DNA from: JABDLO01 sp035327565 | Lineage (GTDB): Bacteria; Bacteroidota; Bacteroidia; Chitinophagales; Saprospiraceae | DNA: 31,846 nt | Assembly: GCA_035327565.1 (NCBI GenBank) | Contig: DAOLDB010000046.1 | Span: 1 to 31,846 of the forward strand | Reading direction: 5' to 3' | Shown: one piece after another, positions 8,643 to 18,400 of the stretch | How positions within the stretch are numbered: position 1 is the first letter of the stretch | Layout: every line of letters begins with the position of its first letter | Position numbers and translations under genes: made by a program | Notes under the pieces: generated by a model | Told to the model about the DNA's origin: nothing | The model's database searches: none | What the model saw: the letters and a program-made list of their open reading frames with translations, nothing else

Positions 8643-10583
8643 TTATTCTTCAATTGTTTTCAATTCTAACCGTGAATTCAAATGATTGATGACCCGCATG
8701 ACATCCGGATATCTCAGGGGATTGGGGATGGATTGGAGGACTTCAAGGGCTTCCTGCTCCAAATTTAAATTCAATAAAATGGCGGCAAGGTCGTAATTCA
8801 GCTTTTTATCCCCGGGTACGATTTCTCTTGCCCTCCTGGCATAGGGCAGCGCTTTTTCAAACTCACCCATTTGGAAATACAATACGGCTTTTTGATTCAG
8901 CATGCGAGGTTTTTCTGGAAACAAAATCAAAGCCTTATCCAATGCTTCCATTGATTTTTTGTAATTGCCCATACGTTCAAGTGAAAGCGCGATCATCTCG
9001 TCTGCTGACCTCGAGGCAATATCCAGCTTAATCATTGGATTCCTGCTCTGTTCAGCAAAATACAGGGCTTTACTATATTCTTCCCGATTCATGAGAAATT
9101 CCCATTGGGCCATGTTTTTTTCCTGCTCAATCCCTTCCACACTGTAGTAGAATCCAAAAAGGAAGAATAGAAGCGCAGGTAGGAATACAAGTCTTAAAGA
9201 ATTAATTTGTTTGTTTCTACCAAATAATTTATGATATTCTACAATGATACCACTGCTTACGATGCCAATATATACGATATTGTTAACCCTTTCTAATGGA
9301 AAAGCAAAGAAAGATATCACTATATAGGCAATCAACGCACTCAAATACAACAAGATCATTATGACGGTATCTCTGTCACTGCTGCGTTGAACGATTTGCC
9401 ATCCCATCATAAACAGTGCGGCAAAAAAGCTGCAAAAAGCCAGGAATCCAAATACACCTTTCTCAGCAAAAACCCATAAAAAATCGTTGTGTGGCCTGCC
9501 CCAAACAGTTTGAGTCATATCGCTAAATGCACCCGATAAATAAGGAAGGAATAGGGTTTTCCACATGCCAGGACCGATTCCCCACCAGAAGTGGTCTGTA
9601 ATTAAATTCCATGTTCCACTCCAGACTTTCAGTCTGAAAATGTTATGCGGAGACTGGGTATCGAAAAATGAATATAATCTACCCATGATGGAAAAATCGT
9701 CAGCAGGCTTTCCAAGCAGGTATATTACCAGTAAACTAAGAGGAGCGGCAATCATTCCGGTGATAAGGATCTTCCTAAGTAAAGAGGGGATATGAATTTT
9801 TTCGTGAAAAATTACCATAAGTAGAGAAAACAGGTAGGATGCTGTAAGAATACCCAACCATACAGCACGGGTTTTCAACAATATGATCAAAGTGATCAGA
9901 CTGCATAATGCAAAAATCCCAAAGACTTTAAGGGGTATTTTCCATTTATATACACCATAAGAAAGAAACGGGATCATCCACATCATCGCATTAGAAAACT
10001 CATTTTTGTGCGACATTCTTCCCGTTACAGCATAAATGGTGGGCCGGCCATCAGGAAGTAACTGATCCGGATTGAACACCACTTCATTCAGATATTGGAT
10101 GGTGCCCATACTGATTGCAATGAAAGATGCAATGAGAATAATAATGGGAATTCTGGTTTGCCAGTGTTGGGTATTGTGCAATATAATGGTAGAAATCAGC
10201 ACCATGCCTGCCAGTAATGTACTGCGCACCCAATCTCCCAAACCTTCTGTAAACATAGATGATAATAGCATGGCAAGAAAAGAGATGACAAGGTATGCTC
10301 CTAAAATGATAAAAACAGGATTGCCTACAGGTGCAAAAGACCGGGGCTGAACAGGGCTGGGATAATAAAATAATACAGCAATCAGGCCTAAAAAAAGACT
10401 GAGTGCAGACATTCTGGGCAGCAGGGAATAATCCAGAATAAAACTCAACTGAAAATTAGGAATAAAAATCAAAACAAAAAGTCCAAACAGGATGAAGAAG
10501 TATTGAGGCAATCCGGTGTCATTGCCATGGGTTTTATCCTGAATATCTTCTACATCATTTAATTTCCAAAATCCCTTGATCAA
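8643..10583 (-). CDS. O-antigen ligase/polymerase family protein (Wzy_C) with C-terminal TPRs
   Basis: This 646-residue protein has about 11-12 membrane spans between residues 28 and 485. The Wzy_C core is clear: GRMSHKNEFSNAMMW (188-202), TRAVWLG (238-244), a long periplasmic loop with FRLKVWSGTWNLI and WGIGPGMW, and RPHNDFLWVFAEKGVFGF (363-380). His365 lies where ligases of the WaaL type keep a catalytic His. Residues about 490-640 form TPR-like helical pairs (for example MLNQKAVLYFQMGEFEKALPYARRA). The protein should sit in the inner membrane and either join a lipid-linked glycan to its acceptor or polymerise it; sequence alone does not decide between ligase and polymerase. It is the only gene of the locus read toward the left after position 3000, so it has its own promoter region. 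Confidence 0.88.
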   Translation of the reverse strand: MIKGFWKLNDVEDIQDKTHGNDTGLPQYFFILFGLFVLIFIPNFQLSFILDYSLLPRMSALSLFLGLIAVLFYYPSPVQPRSFAPVGNPVFIILGAYLVISFLAMLLSSMFTEGLGDWVRSTLLAGMVLISTIILHNTQHWQTRIPIIILIASFIAISMGTIQYLNEVVFNPDQLLPDGRPTIYAVTGRMSHKNEFSNAMMWMIPFLSYGVYKWKIPLKVFGIFALCSLITLIILLKTRAVWLGILTASYLFSLLMVIFHEKIHIPSLLRKILITGMIAAPLSLLVIYLLGKPADDFSIMGRLYSFFDTQSPHNIFRLKVWSGTWNLITDHFWWGIGPGMWKTLFLPYLSGAFSDMTQTVWGRPHNDFLWVFAEKGVFGFLAFCSFFAALFMMGWQIVQRSSDRDTVIMILLYLSALIAYIVISFFAFPLERVNNIVYIGIVSSGIIVEYHKLFGRNKQINSLRLVFLPALLFFLFGFYYSVEGIEQEKNMAQWEFLMNREEYSKALYFAEQSRNPMIKLDIASRSADEMIALSLERMGNYKKSMEALDKALILFPEKPRMLNQKAVLYFQMGEFEKALPYARRAREIVPGDKKLNYDLAAILLNLNLEQEALEVLQSIPNPLRYPDVMRVINHLNSRLELKTIEE

Positions 10584-10703
10584 GCTATTGTATTTTTGGG
10601 CGTTTTATGCTGGCGGGTGAGCACAAATAATGTAATTGCAATAATAATTAATTAACCATTCAGCTTTTACCCGAAAAGGATGTAAGCTCGTTAACCATAA
10701 AGA

Positions 10704-10711
10704 CAAATATA
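10704..10711 (-). promoter_or_regulatory. Candidate -7 box for the ligase gene
   Basis: On the minus strand this reads TATATTTG, a match to the Bacteroidota -7 consensus TAnnTTTG. It lies about 120 bp before the ligase ATG. A TTTG that could serve as the -33 element is 26 bp further upstream, longer than the usual spacing. The region is AT-rich, so a chance match is quite possible. Confidence 0.35.
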
Positions 10712-11121
10712 GTTATTATTTATTTTACGTATGTTAACAAATTCAAATATTTGGAAAGAACCTCGTATTCGTTGCTAATGCATAGCATTAAAATACTTTG
10801 CAAAAATTATTCTTTAAGATTATTTAAAAAAAATGAGACATATTTCAGGGGTACCGATTAAAAGGAATATTTGACCTTATGTTCATTTTCATTCATGTCC
10901 ATGGGTAGGACTTGTCCTGATTCGGATAAAGTGGATGGTTTTCAGTAGGGTAGCAGTTCTATTCCGGCAATATCACATGAACACCCTGCATACGCCTCGG
11001 ATTTAACCGAACCGGGTAAAATCCTTAAATCTGACACCCCGTCTATTATAGCAAAAATTTTTTTCTAAAAATCAATAATTATTTTATCTCAGCCGATTAT
11101 GGATCATTCAATTATTTAATA

Positions 11122-11129
11122 TATCTTTG
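11122..11129 (+). promoter_or_regulatory. Candidate -7 box for the sensor kinase operon
   Basis: The sequence TATCTTTG matches the TAnnTTTG consensus and lies 112 bp before the kinase ATG. No TTG is present at the expected -33 distance, so support is weak. Confidence 0.28.
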
Positions 11130-11241
11130 ACTTTCATAACTATCTACTATTGTTTTAAAAAATATATAACTGGGAGTTCATTGCTATGTATTCAGGTTAA
11201 TGGAAAGAAAATAGAGAATTTTTGAAATCGCATAAACATTT

Positions 11242-14200
11242 ATGTCGAATTTACTTTTCTTCCGGGTGGCTTTGTTCCTGTTTCTTTTATTGACGGGGTC
11301 GATATATGTTTCGGCCCAAAGAGCACACGTCCAGATTTTCAATGAAAACCAGGGTATGCAGTCCAGGTTGGTTTATGCTGGAGTGCAGGATTCTTATGGC
11401 TATATATGGCTGGCTTCCCATAAAGGTTTACTGCGCTTTGATGGGCATCAATTTATTTTGTTTGAATCACCTCTGTTTCAAAAAGGTAGGGTTAAAACCA
11501 TACAAGTGGTGAAGCAAGGGGATTGGTTGTTTTTGTTATACGGTGAAGAAGGGGTGAAAACCAAATCTACCTATCAGGTCGATGTTTTTAATGTGGTGAA
11601 CCACCAATACTTTACTTTTGATTTTTATTTTAAGCATCCATTGTTAACCGAATCACGCATTGAGTGGATGGCCCCTGACCCGGAGGGGAATATATTTTTT
11701 CTATTAAGTAATGGAGAGGTATGGTACCTGAATGATGAAGGAACATTTACATATTGGGCCCATGTGCCTGTGGAATACAGACACTTGGTGGTAAGCCATT
11801 TAGGTCATGTATTTACTGTACCGGTTTCTGCTTTTTTTCTTCCTGAATATAATAAGTATCTGTTCATCAAGCCAAAGGAGGACATGTCCAATGAAATTGA
11901 TTCAAGGATATGGGATGGAGTACCCGTATATGACAATGGTTTGCTTGCTATTATTTATACTAATCATGCATCCCCAAATATATATAACCTTGTAAATCCT
12001 TTTGATTCACATAATATTAAGTATATAAAAGTAGATCCAACCCTATACCAAAGAAATTTATATCAAAGAGAAGATCCTTATACTGCGTCCAATATTTTTA
12101 TATACAATGATCTGGGTAGTTGTATAATCAAAGATAATGAGTTAAGGATCATTGAAGGTACAGGGATTGTGCAGGTCCATGAAGATCATATCAATGGTTA
12201 TATGAAAGACAGTCAGGGTAAATTATGGTTATTTTCTTCTGATGGTCTGTTATTAATTGATGTAAAAGAAGATCATTTTCAAACTTTTTTATCAGTATTG
12301 CCTGAAAGCAATATCCGGCTGGAAGATCAAACGAGGGGCATAGCACAAGATCAGGATTCCTTTCTTTTTGTAGGATATTGGAGGGATCTGGCTAAAATCA
12401 ATTTGCACACTCATGCTGTTCAATTGATACCAAATCCGGAGAAAGAAATCATTTATGCGGTTAACAATCACTTTGGGGAAATTTATTTTGGAACCCGATC
12501 GGTGTATCATCTGGTACAGGAAGGAGAAATTGTTAATAAAGCCTCATTGACTGGCACACAGGTCTGGAGCATGCATTCCCTGGACTCTAATTTATTACTG
12601 GTAGGCTTGTATAAAGGGTTGGGCATATTGCATCTTGAGAACAATGATATGTTCAGATTTGACTTCGAACAACAAGGTTTGCCCATACCCACCTTCATTT
12701 ATAGATTTAAAAAGGATTCTAAAGGGCAGCTTTGGGCTGCCGGTGATGGAGGTCTGTACAGAGTAGGAAATGATGGTTTACCCATTGAACATCTGGGTGT
12801 CTCTTTTTTTCCCACTGATCGTTTTCATGATCTTCATATTGATGCTGACGGAATATTCTGGCTTGCCACTGCAGATCATGGATTAATTAGATGGAATCCA
12901 CAGATTGATCAAATGGAAGTACTTCAAATGGAACATGGATTAACATCCAATACACTTTACCGAATTGAAGAAGATGGTCAGGGCAGATTATGGATAAGTT
13001 CAGTAGATGGGCTCCATTGTATTCACAAGCAAAACATGCAGATAATCAGGATATTCAATATGAATGACGGTCTTCCTTTTAGTGAGTTTAACCGGATAGC
13101 GTCCTATAAAGATCACAGTGGGAATATCTATTTTGGCGGTTTAAATGGTGTAGTTTATTTTAATCCTGAATTGATTCAGCACTCTTCCCCAACTTTGCCT
13201 ACAAAGATTGCCGTATCGAGAATCAGGAAGTTTTCTATCAAAGAAAATATTTGGAAGGATGAATTTGTGTCTCCACATGATGATAATATAATCATCACAT
13301 TGAATTCGCGTGATGGACCACTCAATGTTGAATTAACCATGCTTGACTATTGGGTTGGCGACTATAAGTATTATTTTAAAGTAGAAAAAGGAGGGGAATG
13401 GATTCTCGTGGACAATCATATTATTCGATTCAACCGTTTGTCATTTGGAAAACATAGGATTTTTGTGAAAGGCACGAATCCGGCAGGATTACAAAGTCTT
13501 CCTGAACCATTATTTACAATACATGTTTTGTCTCCATTCTATTTGCGTTGGTGGTTTATTTTATCCATAATACTGGTCATATCTGGGCTATCTTCTTTTT
13601 TTAATTTATTTCGTTTGCGAATGGCCCATCGGGAAAATCAAAAGTTGGAGCATTTGGTTGAGAACAAGACGAATGATTTAAAGCAAGCGCTTGAAATGAA
13701 AAACATGTTGCTGAGAGAGTTGGACCATAGGGTGAAAAATTACTTGTACATTATTGATTCACTGTTAGAACTCCAAAAAGAAGAAATCAATGACCCAAAG
13801 GTTGGAGCAATCTGGGAAGAAAGTCAGAAAAGGATTAAAAGCATTTACCTGATGCATCAAAATCTTGCATTTACTGAAGGGTCTGACCATGTCAATCTGA
13901 AACAATTTTTATTGGATTTAATCCAACAATTTGATGATTTTATCTCTTTAAAGGAAGTTCATATTCAAAAGGAAATTTCTCTTAAAAATAAATTATATAA
14001 TTCAAATGTAGCTATGCCTTTGGGACTGATCATAAATGAATGGCTTACCAACTCTTTTAAACATGCATTTAATCGCAAAGACCCATTGACAATACTTTTG
14101 AAAATCAATGATGAGAATGAGTATCTGGAAATCCTTTATGAGGACAGTGGAACCACTCTGAAAACTGATAAATTTTATCAGGGAAGCTCAGTTTTTGGTA

Positions 14201-14331
14201 TAGGAATGATTGATTCACTGGTAAAACAAATGGATGGGGAGCTTCTGATAGAGAATACGAACGGTATTAAGTTTTCGCTTAGAGTTCCTCATGGTAATTC
14301 ATTGATACAAGTAAAAAATGATTATTTTTAA
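11242..14331 (+). CDS. Periplasmic beta-propeller sensor histidine kinase (HisKA_2 type)
   Basis: This 1029-residue sensor has a signal peptide (about 1-25, ending VSAQ), then a large propeller of Reg_prop-like repeats; clear blades include LWLASHKGLLRFDG-type, LWAAGDGGLYRV, FWLATADHGLIRW, LWISSVDGLHCI and IYFGGLNGVVYF. A Y_Y_Y domain follows (about 690-760), then one membrane span (about 770-793), a short coiled coil, and a cytoplasmic kinase. The dimerisation/phosphoacceptor motif is RELDHRVKNYLYIIDSLLEL with His829 as the probable phosphorylated residue, which is the HisKA_2 form. The ATPase N box is NEWLTNSFKHAF (Asn932, Asn937), with DSG and VFGIGM as G boxes. It senses an extracellular or periplasmic signal, unknown here. 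The response regulator starts 9 bp after the stop, so they form an operon. Confidence 0.93.
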   Translation: MSNLLFFRVALFLFLLLTGSIYVSAQRAHVQIFNENQGMQSRLVYAGVQDSYGYIWLASHKGLLRFDGHQFILFESPLFQKGRVKTIQVVKQGDWLFLLYGEEGVKTKSTYQVDVFNVVNHQYFTFDFYFKHPLLTESRIEWMAPDPEGNIFFLLSNGEVWYLNDEGTFTYWAHVPVEYRHLVVSHLGHVFTVPVSAFFLPEYNKYLFIKPKEDMSNEIDSRIWDGVPVYDNGLLAIIYTNHASPNIYNLVNPFDSHNIKYIKVDPTLYQRNLYQREDPYTASNIFIYNDLGSCIIKDNELRIIEGTGIVQVHEDHINGYMKDSQGKLWLFSSDGLLLIDVKEDHFQTFLSVLPESNIRLEDQTRGIAQDQDSFLFVGYWRDLAKINLHTHAVQLIPNPEKEIIYAVNNHFGEIYFGTRSVYHLVQEGEIVNKASLTGTQVWSMHSLDSNLLLVGLYKGLGILHLENNDMFRFDFEQQGLPIPTFIYRFKKDSKGQLWAAGDGGLYRVGNDGLPIEHLGVSFFPTDRFHDLHIDADGIFWLATADHGLIRWNPQIDQMEVLQMEHGLTSNTLYRIEEDGQGRLWISSVDGLHCIHKQNMQIIRIFNMNDGLPFSEFNRIASYKDHSGNIYFGGLNGVVYFNPELIQHSSPTLPTKIAVSRIRKFSIKENIWKDEFVSPHDDNIIITLNSRDGPLNVELTMLDYWVGDYKYYFKVEKGGEWILVDNHIIRFNRLSFGKHRIFVKGTNPAGLQSLPEPLFTIHVLSPFYLRWWFILSIILVISGLSSFFNLFRLRMAHRENQKLEHLVENKTNDLKQALEMKNMLLRELDHRVKNYLYIIDSLLELQKEEINDPKVGAIWEESQKRIKSIYLMHQNLAFTEGSDHVNLKQFLLDLIQQFDDFISLKEVHIQKEISLKNKLYNSNVAMPLGLIINEWLTNSFKHAFNRKDPLTILLKINDENEYLEILYEDSGTTLKTDKFYQGSSVFGIGMIDSLVKQMDGELLIENTNGIKFSLRVPHGNSLIQVKNDYF

Positions 14332-14340
14332 ACTTCAGTT

Positions 14341-15084
14341 ATGGATGATATAGTTTTTCAAAAAGAAAATAAAAAAGTGCAAATAGCTATCATTGAGGAT
14401 GAAAGTGTGATTGCTACCAGCATTTATAATTCATTGAAAAATAACGGATATGAGCCTTTAGAGCCAGGATTTACTTATGAAGAAGGTTTGAAATTGATTG
14501 AAAATAATTCAGTCGACCTTGCATTGATCGACATAAGATTGAAAGGTGCCAAAACGGGTATTGACCTTGCACGAAAAATCAATGAAACCGTAAAAATTCC
14601 AGTTATTTTTATTTCTGCATTCTCTGATCAACAAATATTAAAAGAAGCCAAGGAAACGATGCCCGTTACATTTTTAGTTAAACCTGTTAATAAAAACCAA
14701 TTGCTTGCAGCCGTGGAAATGGCTATTGGTAAACCCGTGGATTTAAATGAACTGATCCAAAAGGTGAAAAATGACTCTTTAACCATTAAAGACGGATTTA
14801 AACTTTTCCATGTGGAGATCAATCAAATTCTTTATATAGAGTGTGACCGGAATTATATGACTTATTTTCTTAATAATGGAAAAAAAATCATGGAACGTAT
14901 TACCATGAAGGAGTTGGAGACAAAACTTTCTTCCTCTGGTTTTATAAAGATCAATCGGAGCCAATTGGTAAATGCCGACAAAATAAAGTCCATGGATAAA
15001 AGTATGATACAAATAGGTGATGTTACTCTAAAATTTTCAAAAAAAGCAAAAAGCTTACTAAAGAAACATTTCAATTTAATTTAA
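14341..15084 (+). CDS. LytTR family response regulator
   Basis: This 247-residue regulator has a receiver domain (about 13-128) and a LytTR DNA-binding domain (about 150-245). Receiver residues are complete: acidic pair Glu19/Asp20, phosphoacceptor Asp64 (LIDIRL), Ser92 (ISAF) and Lys114 (FLVKP). The LytTR part shows KLFHVEINQILYIECDRNYM and the typical GFIKINRSQLVN segment. It should be phosphorylated by the kinase encoded just upstream and bind DNA as a dimer at direct repeats of about 9-10 bp. No such repeat was recognised near the operon. Gene spacing (9 bp) makes the pairing with the propeller kinase very likely; target genes are not known. Confidence 0.94.
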   Translation: MDDIVFQKENKKVQIAIIEDESVIATSIYNSLKNNGYEPLEPGFTYEEGLKLIENNSVDLALIDIRLKGAKTGIDLARKINETVKIPVIFISAFSDQQILKEAKETMPVTFLVKPVNKNQLLAAVEMAIGKPVDLNELIQKVKNDSLTIKDGFKLFHVEINQILYIECDRNYMTYFLNNGKKIMERITMKELETKLSSSGFIKINRSQLVNADKIKSMDKSMIQIGDVTLKFSKKAKSLLKKHFNLI

Positions 15085-15471
15085 TCAGCCTACCCTATGA
15101 TACAAGACAGTTTTTCACTTTTTCTTTGTAAATGTACAATGGTTGACACCTATGGTGAATGTCTGCACACATGTTATTAGCTTTTATTATTCTCTGCCCC
15201 CGTTTCCTATAGGAAATACCCATCACATAACCATACGCTGTGTTAACAAATCTGCTTGTAGTGATCCGTTTAAAAAGGCCCTTAAGACATCTGCTATTGG
15301 CAGAACCAACCCATAGTTATACGCCTCCGTGTCTTAAGTTACGGTATATGCATGAAACCTGAATGAGGCAAAATTTACATTACGTACATAATATTCCTGC
15401 GTTGAAAATTTGAAAATTCATGACAGTAGAAATTTTATTTGATGGCCCAACACTCTCATGGAAACCTTTCA
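15085..15471. other. 387-bp spacer between convergent genes
   Basis: No gene is supported here. The stretch holds a perfect 14-bp palindrome, TTTCCTATAGGAAA, at 15203-15216. No hairpin with a T-run was found, so termination of either neighbour is not explained. Short open frames are under 30 codons and look random. Confidence 0.5.
15203..15216. repeat. Perfect 14-bp palindrome
   Basis: TTTCCTATAGGAAA equals its own reverse complement. It has no loop, so it suits a dimeric DNA-binding protein better than an RNA hairpin. It lies downstream of both flanking genes, an unusual place for an operator; chance is a fair alternative. Confidence 0.4.
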
Positions 15472-18400
15472 TTATAATTTAAACAACTTAAAAACTTTGC
15501 GTTTTTTTTGACGGCCATGAGAAATTACCAGAATATAGACACCGGACAACCATTCACTGCAATCGATGGTTGCATGCCGGGATAGATTTCTAAAAGTATT
15601 TAACTTTCTGCCATCGACAGCATAGACTTCCAATGTGTAAAAATCCCAATCTGAGTAGACGAAAAAATGGCTTTGTGCCGGATTGGGAAAAGCTTGCATC
15701 CTGTCTGTTGAATATGTGGAAGTGGAGGTAGTATTTCCATCAGTCCCATCGCAGTTTTCATCTATTCCGTTTCCAGGTATCTCGGTAGCGCCGGGATTAA
15801 TATCCGGATTGTTATCATCACAATCTGTGTTATCCAGTACATATCCATCTGGTTGCATGCATGATACAATGCTGTCGTTTGGATTACCATAACCATCTCC
15901 ATCATTATCCCTGTACCAGGTAAATACTTCACCGGTAAAGGCCGGGTCATTATGGTCGATCAGTCCTGAACAATTGTTATCTGTTTTGTCGCAAATTTCA
16001 GGTGCATCCGGGTGAATGTTTGCATCACTGTCATTGCAATCCTTATTATTCAATACATAGCCTTCTTGTGGATGGCAAGATACTATTTGTTCGTTTGGAT
16101 TACCATAACCATCTCCATCTTTATCGCGATACCATATGAATGCTTCACCGGTGAAAAGCGGATCTTTGTGATCTATGAGTCCGGAGCAATTATTGTCAAT
16201 GTTGTCGCAAATTTCAGGAGCATCCGGATGAATGTTTGCATCACTGTCATTGCAATCCTTATTATTCAATACATATCCATCAGGCTGCATACATGATATA
16301 ATACTGTCGTTCGGATTACCAAAACCATCTCCATCATTATCTCTGTACCAGATAAATACTTCACCGGTGAAGGCAGGGTCTTCATGATCGATCAATCCTG
16401 AGCAGTTATTGTCGATTCCGTCACAAACTTCAGGTGCACCGGGATACACATCCGGATTATTATCATCGCAATCAATATCATCAGGAAAACCATCACCGTC
16501 TTTGTCTTCCGGTTGACGATATGCATCAGAAGTAAACACCCCTCTTCCATGGGTAGCAACGATTACCTTTCTGTCCGAGGGTCGTGCCTTAATCATGTCG
16601 CAGCGCACATTGGCCAGTCCTTCATTGTCAGGCTTCCAAAAGGTTTGCTGACCATTCATTTTTACAGTACTCCATACTCCCAGCTCTGTAGCAAGGATAG
16701 CGCCTTCTGAGTTGGAGGGGTGAAAAATACCCCATCGTATGGGCATATCTGGCAAATTGCCTTCCACTGCAAGCCATAAAGGATTTCCGGCACTTGCATT
16801 TTTCGATTCATACACACTGGTAACTCCGTAATTACTTAAAATTACCATTGCATGTGATTCATTTCCATTTTCAATCTCAATACACGAAACAGTCCCCTGT
16901 GTTTCACTGAAAACCAACACCCCTGCTCTGATCAGACCTGCGTTGGCCTGATCGACCCGAAACACCTGGCCATTGGAAAATCCAAAATAAACTCTGTTGG
17001 GCACATTGGGTGATATCCTTACTGCTGTGATGTCTTGTCCTTCAGGGAAAGCGCTTACAGTGACCCTTTCTGCAGCAGCAGCTGAAAATGTAGTGGGTCT
17101 CCATCGAAGATATTTTTTAGGTTCAATGGAACCATACAATAATTTGGAGGAAGAATCATAATCTGTTGGATTAATAAATAAACCCTGGTCAAGTGCCACG
17201 TTTACCCGGGTATTGGATTGCCATGCATTGTTGGTTACCCAATATGAATTATAGACAAAAGATGATATTTGGATGTTGGGATTCAATTTGTCAATGTGTG
17301 CAAATCCACCGTCTCCACCACTGATGGTAGTAGTGGCGTTCATTCCCTGATTCTGAAACAATTGAGTGCCATTGTCCTGTGTACCTCCCAGCATCCAATG
17401 AGATTCCGCATCAGGATGATAGTCAATCGAATAAAACTGAGTAACATTGTATCCATTGGAAATAAATTCAAATTGCGGAACATTTGCCCGGGCATTCGCT
17501 GTGTAATACACCCCCCCATCATTCCCAATATACATTTTATCAGAATCCAGGAGTATTAATTTATGTTGATCTTGATGCATATATGGAAAACAGTTTTGTA
17601 TTGTCCTCCATGCTGAAATTTGTTGCCAGGTATTTCCGCCATTTCTCGATCTGAAAAGGTCAATAGCCCCAATATATACTGTATTTTCATCAAATGGGTC
17701 AACGGCAGCAATCAGGTTATACCAGGCTTGTCCTCCTCCCCAGTCTGTCGAGCGCTGAGCGCAATTGTTGCTGTTGTTCCATGATGGAGAAGGAAGGCTG
17801 AACCAGGAAGCCCCACCATTGGTGGATTTCTTAATGAAGGGGGGAGCGCCATCCTGAATATTTTCAATTAAAATATATAATACATTTGGATTGGAAGGAG
17901 CCACTGCCATTTCAATCCGGGATTCACCGGGCAGGGCACTGTAGATCAGACTCCACGACAATCCATCATTGACGGACTTGTAAATACCATCATTATCACC
18001 GAACATTCCGAAGCATGCATACAATGCTCCCTCAGGACCTCTTTCAAGATCTGTAGCAAAATTGAAAGTGTTAGGAACCGTGCTGCAATTATCGTCATCG
18101 ATAAATTTTGACCAGCTATTACCTCCATTGCCAGACCGTAAAATACCCCCCCGGTTGCAAAACCGACTTTGCGTAGCTGCAATAACAGTCCCAAGAGGAG
18201 TCACCAGGAGATCATTAACATAATCAAAATCAGCCAGTCCATGGGTGGATTGCAAATGAAAAAAACTATTACCTCCATTGGTGGACTTCCATATACCCAG
18301 TCCGCGTCCGGCTGAAGCTCCAAAGCCCTCCCCGGTTCCAAAATAAATGATAAAAGGTAGGACGGGATCCTGGGCAATGGCTCCTATATTGATGTTTTCA

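Larger units (their letters stand above)
10584..11241. other. 658-bp divergent intergenic region
   Basis: No gene is seen between the divergently read ligase and sensor kinase. Both outer parts are AT-rich; the middle (about 10850-11045) has higher GC but no convincing frame. Two small inverted repeats are visible: TAATGC-ATA-GCATTA at 10776-10790, and an imperfect hairpin at 10999-11024 (GGATTT..AAATCC with an inner ACC/GGT pair and one A-A mismatch). Neither has a T-run, so neither looks like a terminator. The stretch presumably holds promoters for both flanking genes; its middle is otherwise unexplained. Confidence 0.5.

Noticed and set aside
16012..16296. 94-codon plus-strand frame inside the MopE repeats
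   Set aside because: It is antisense to the repeats and its own repetition follows from the 216-bp period; the minus frame has clear domains.
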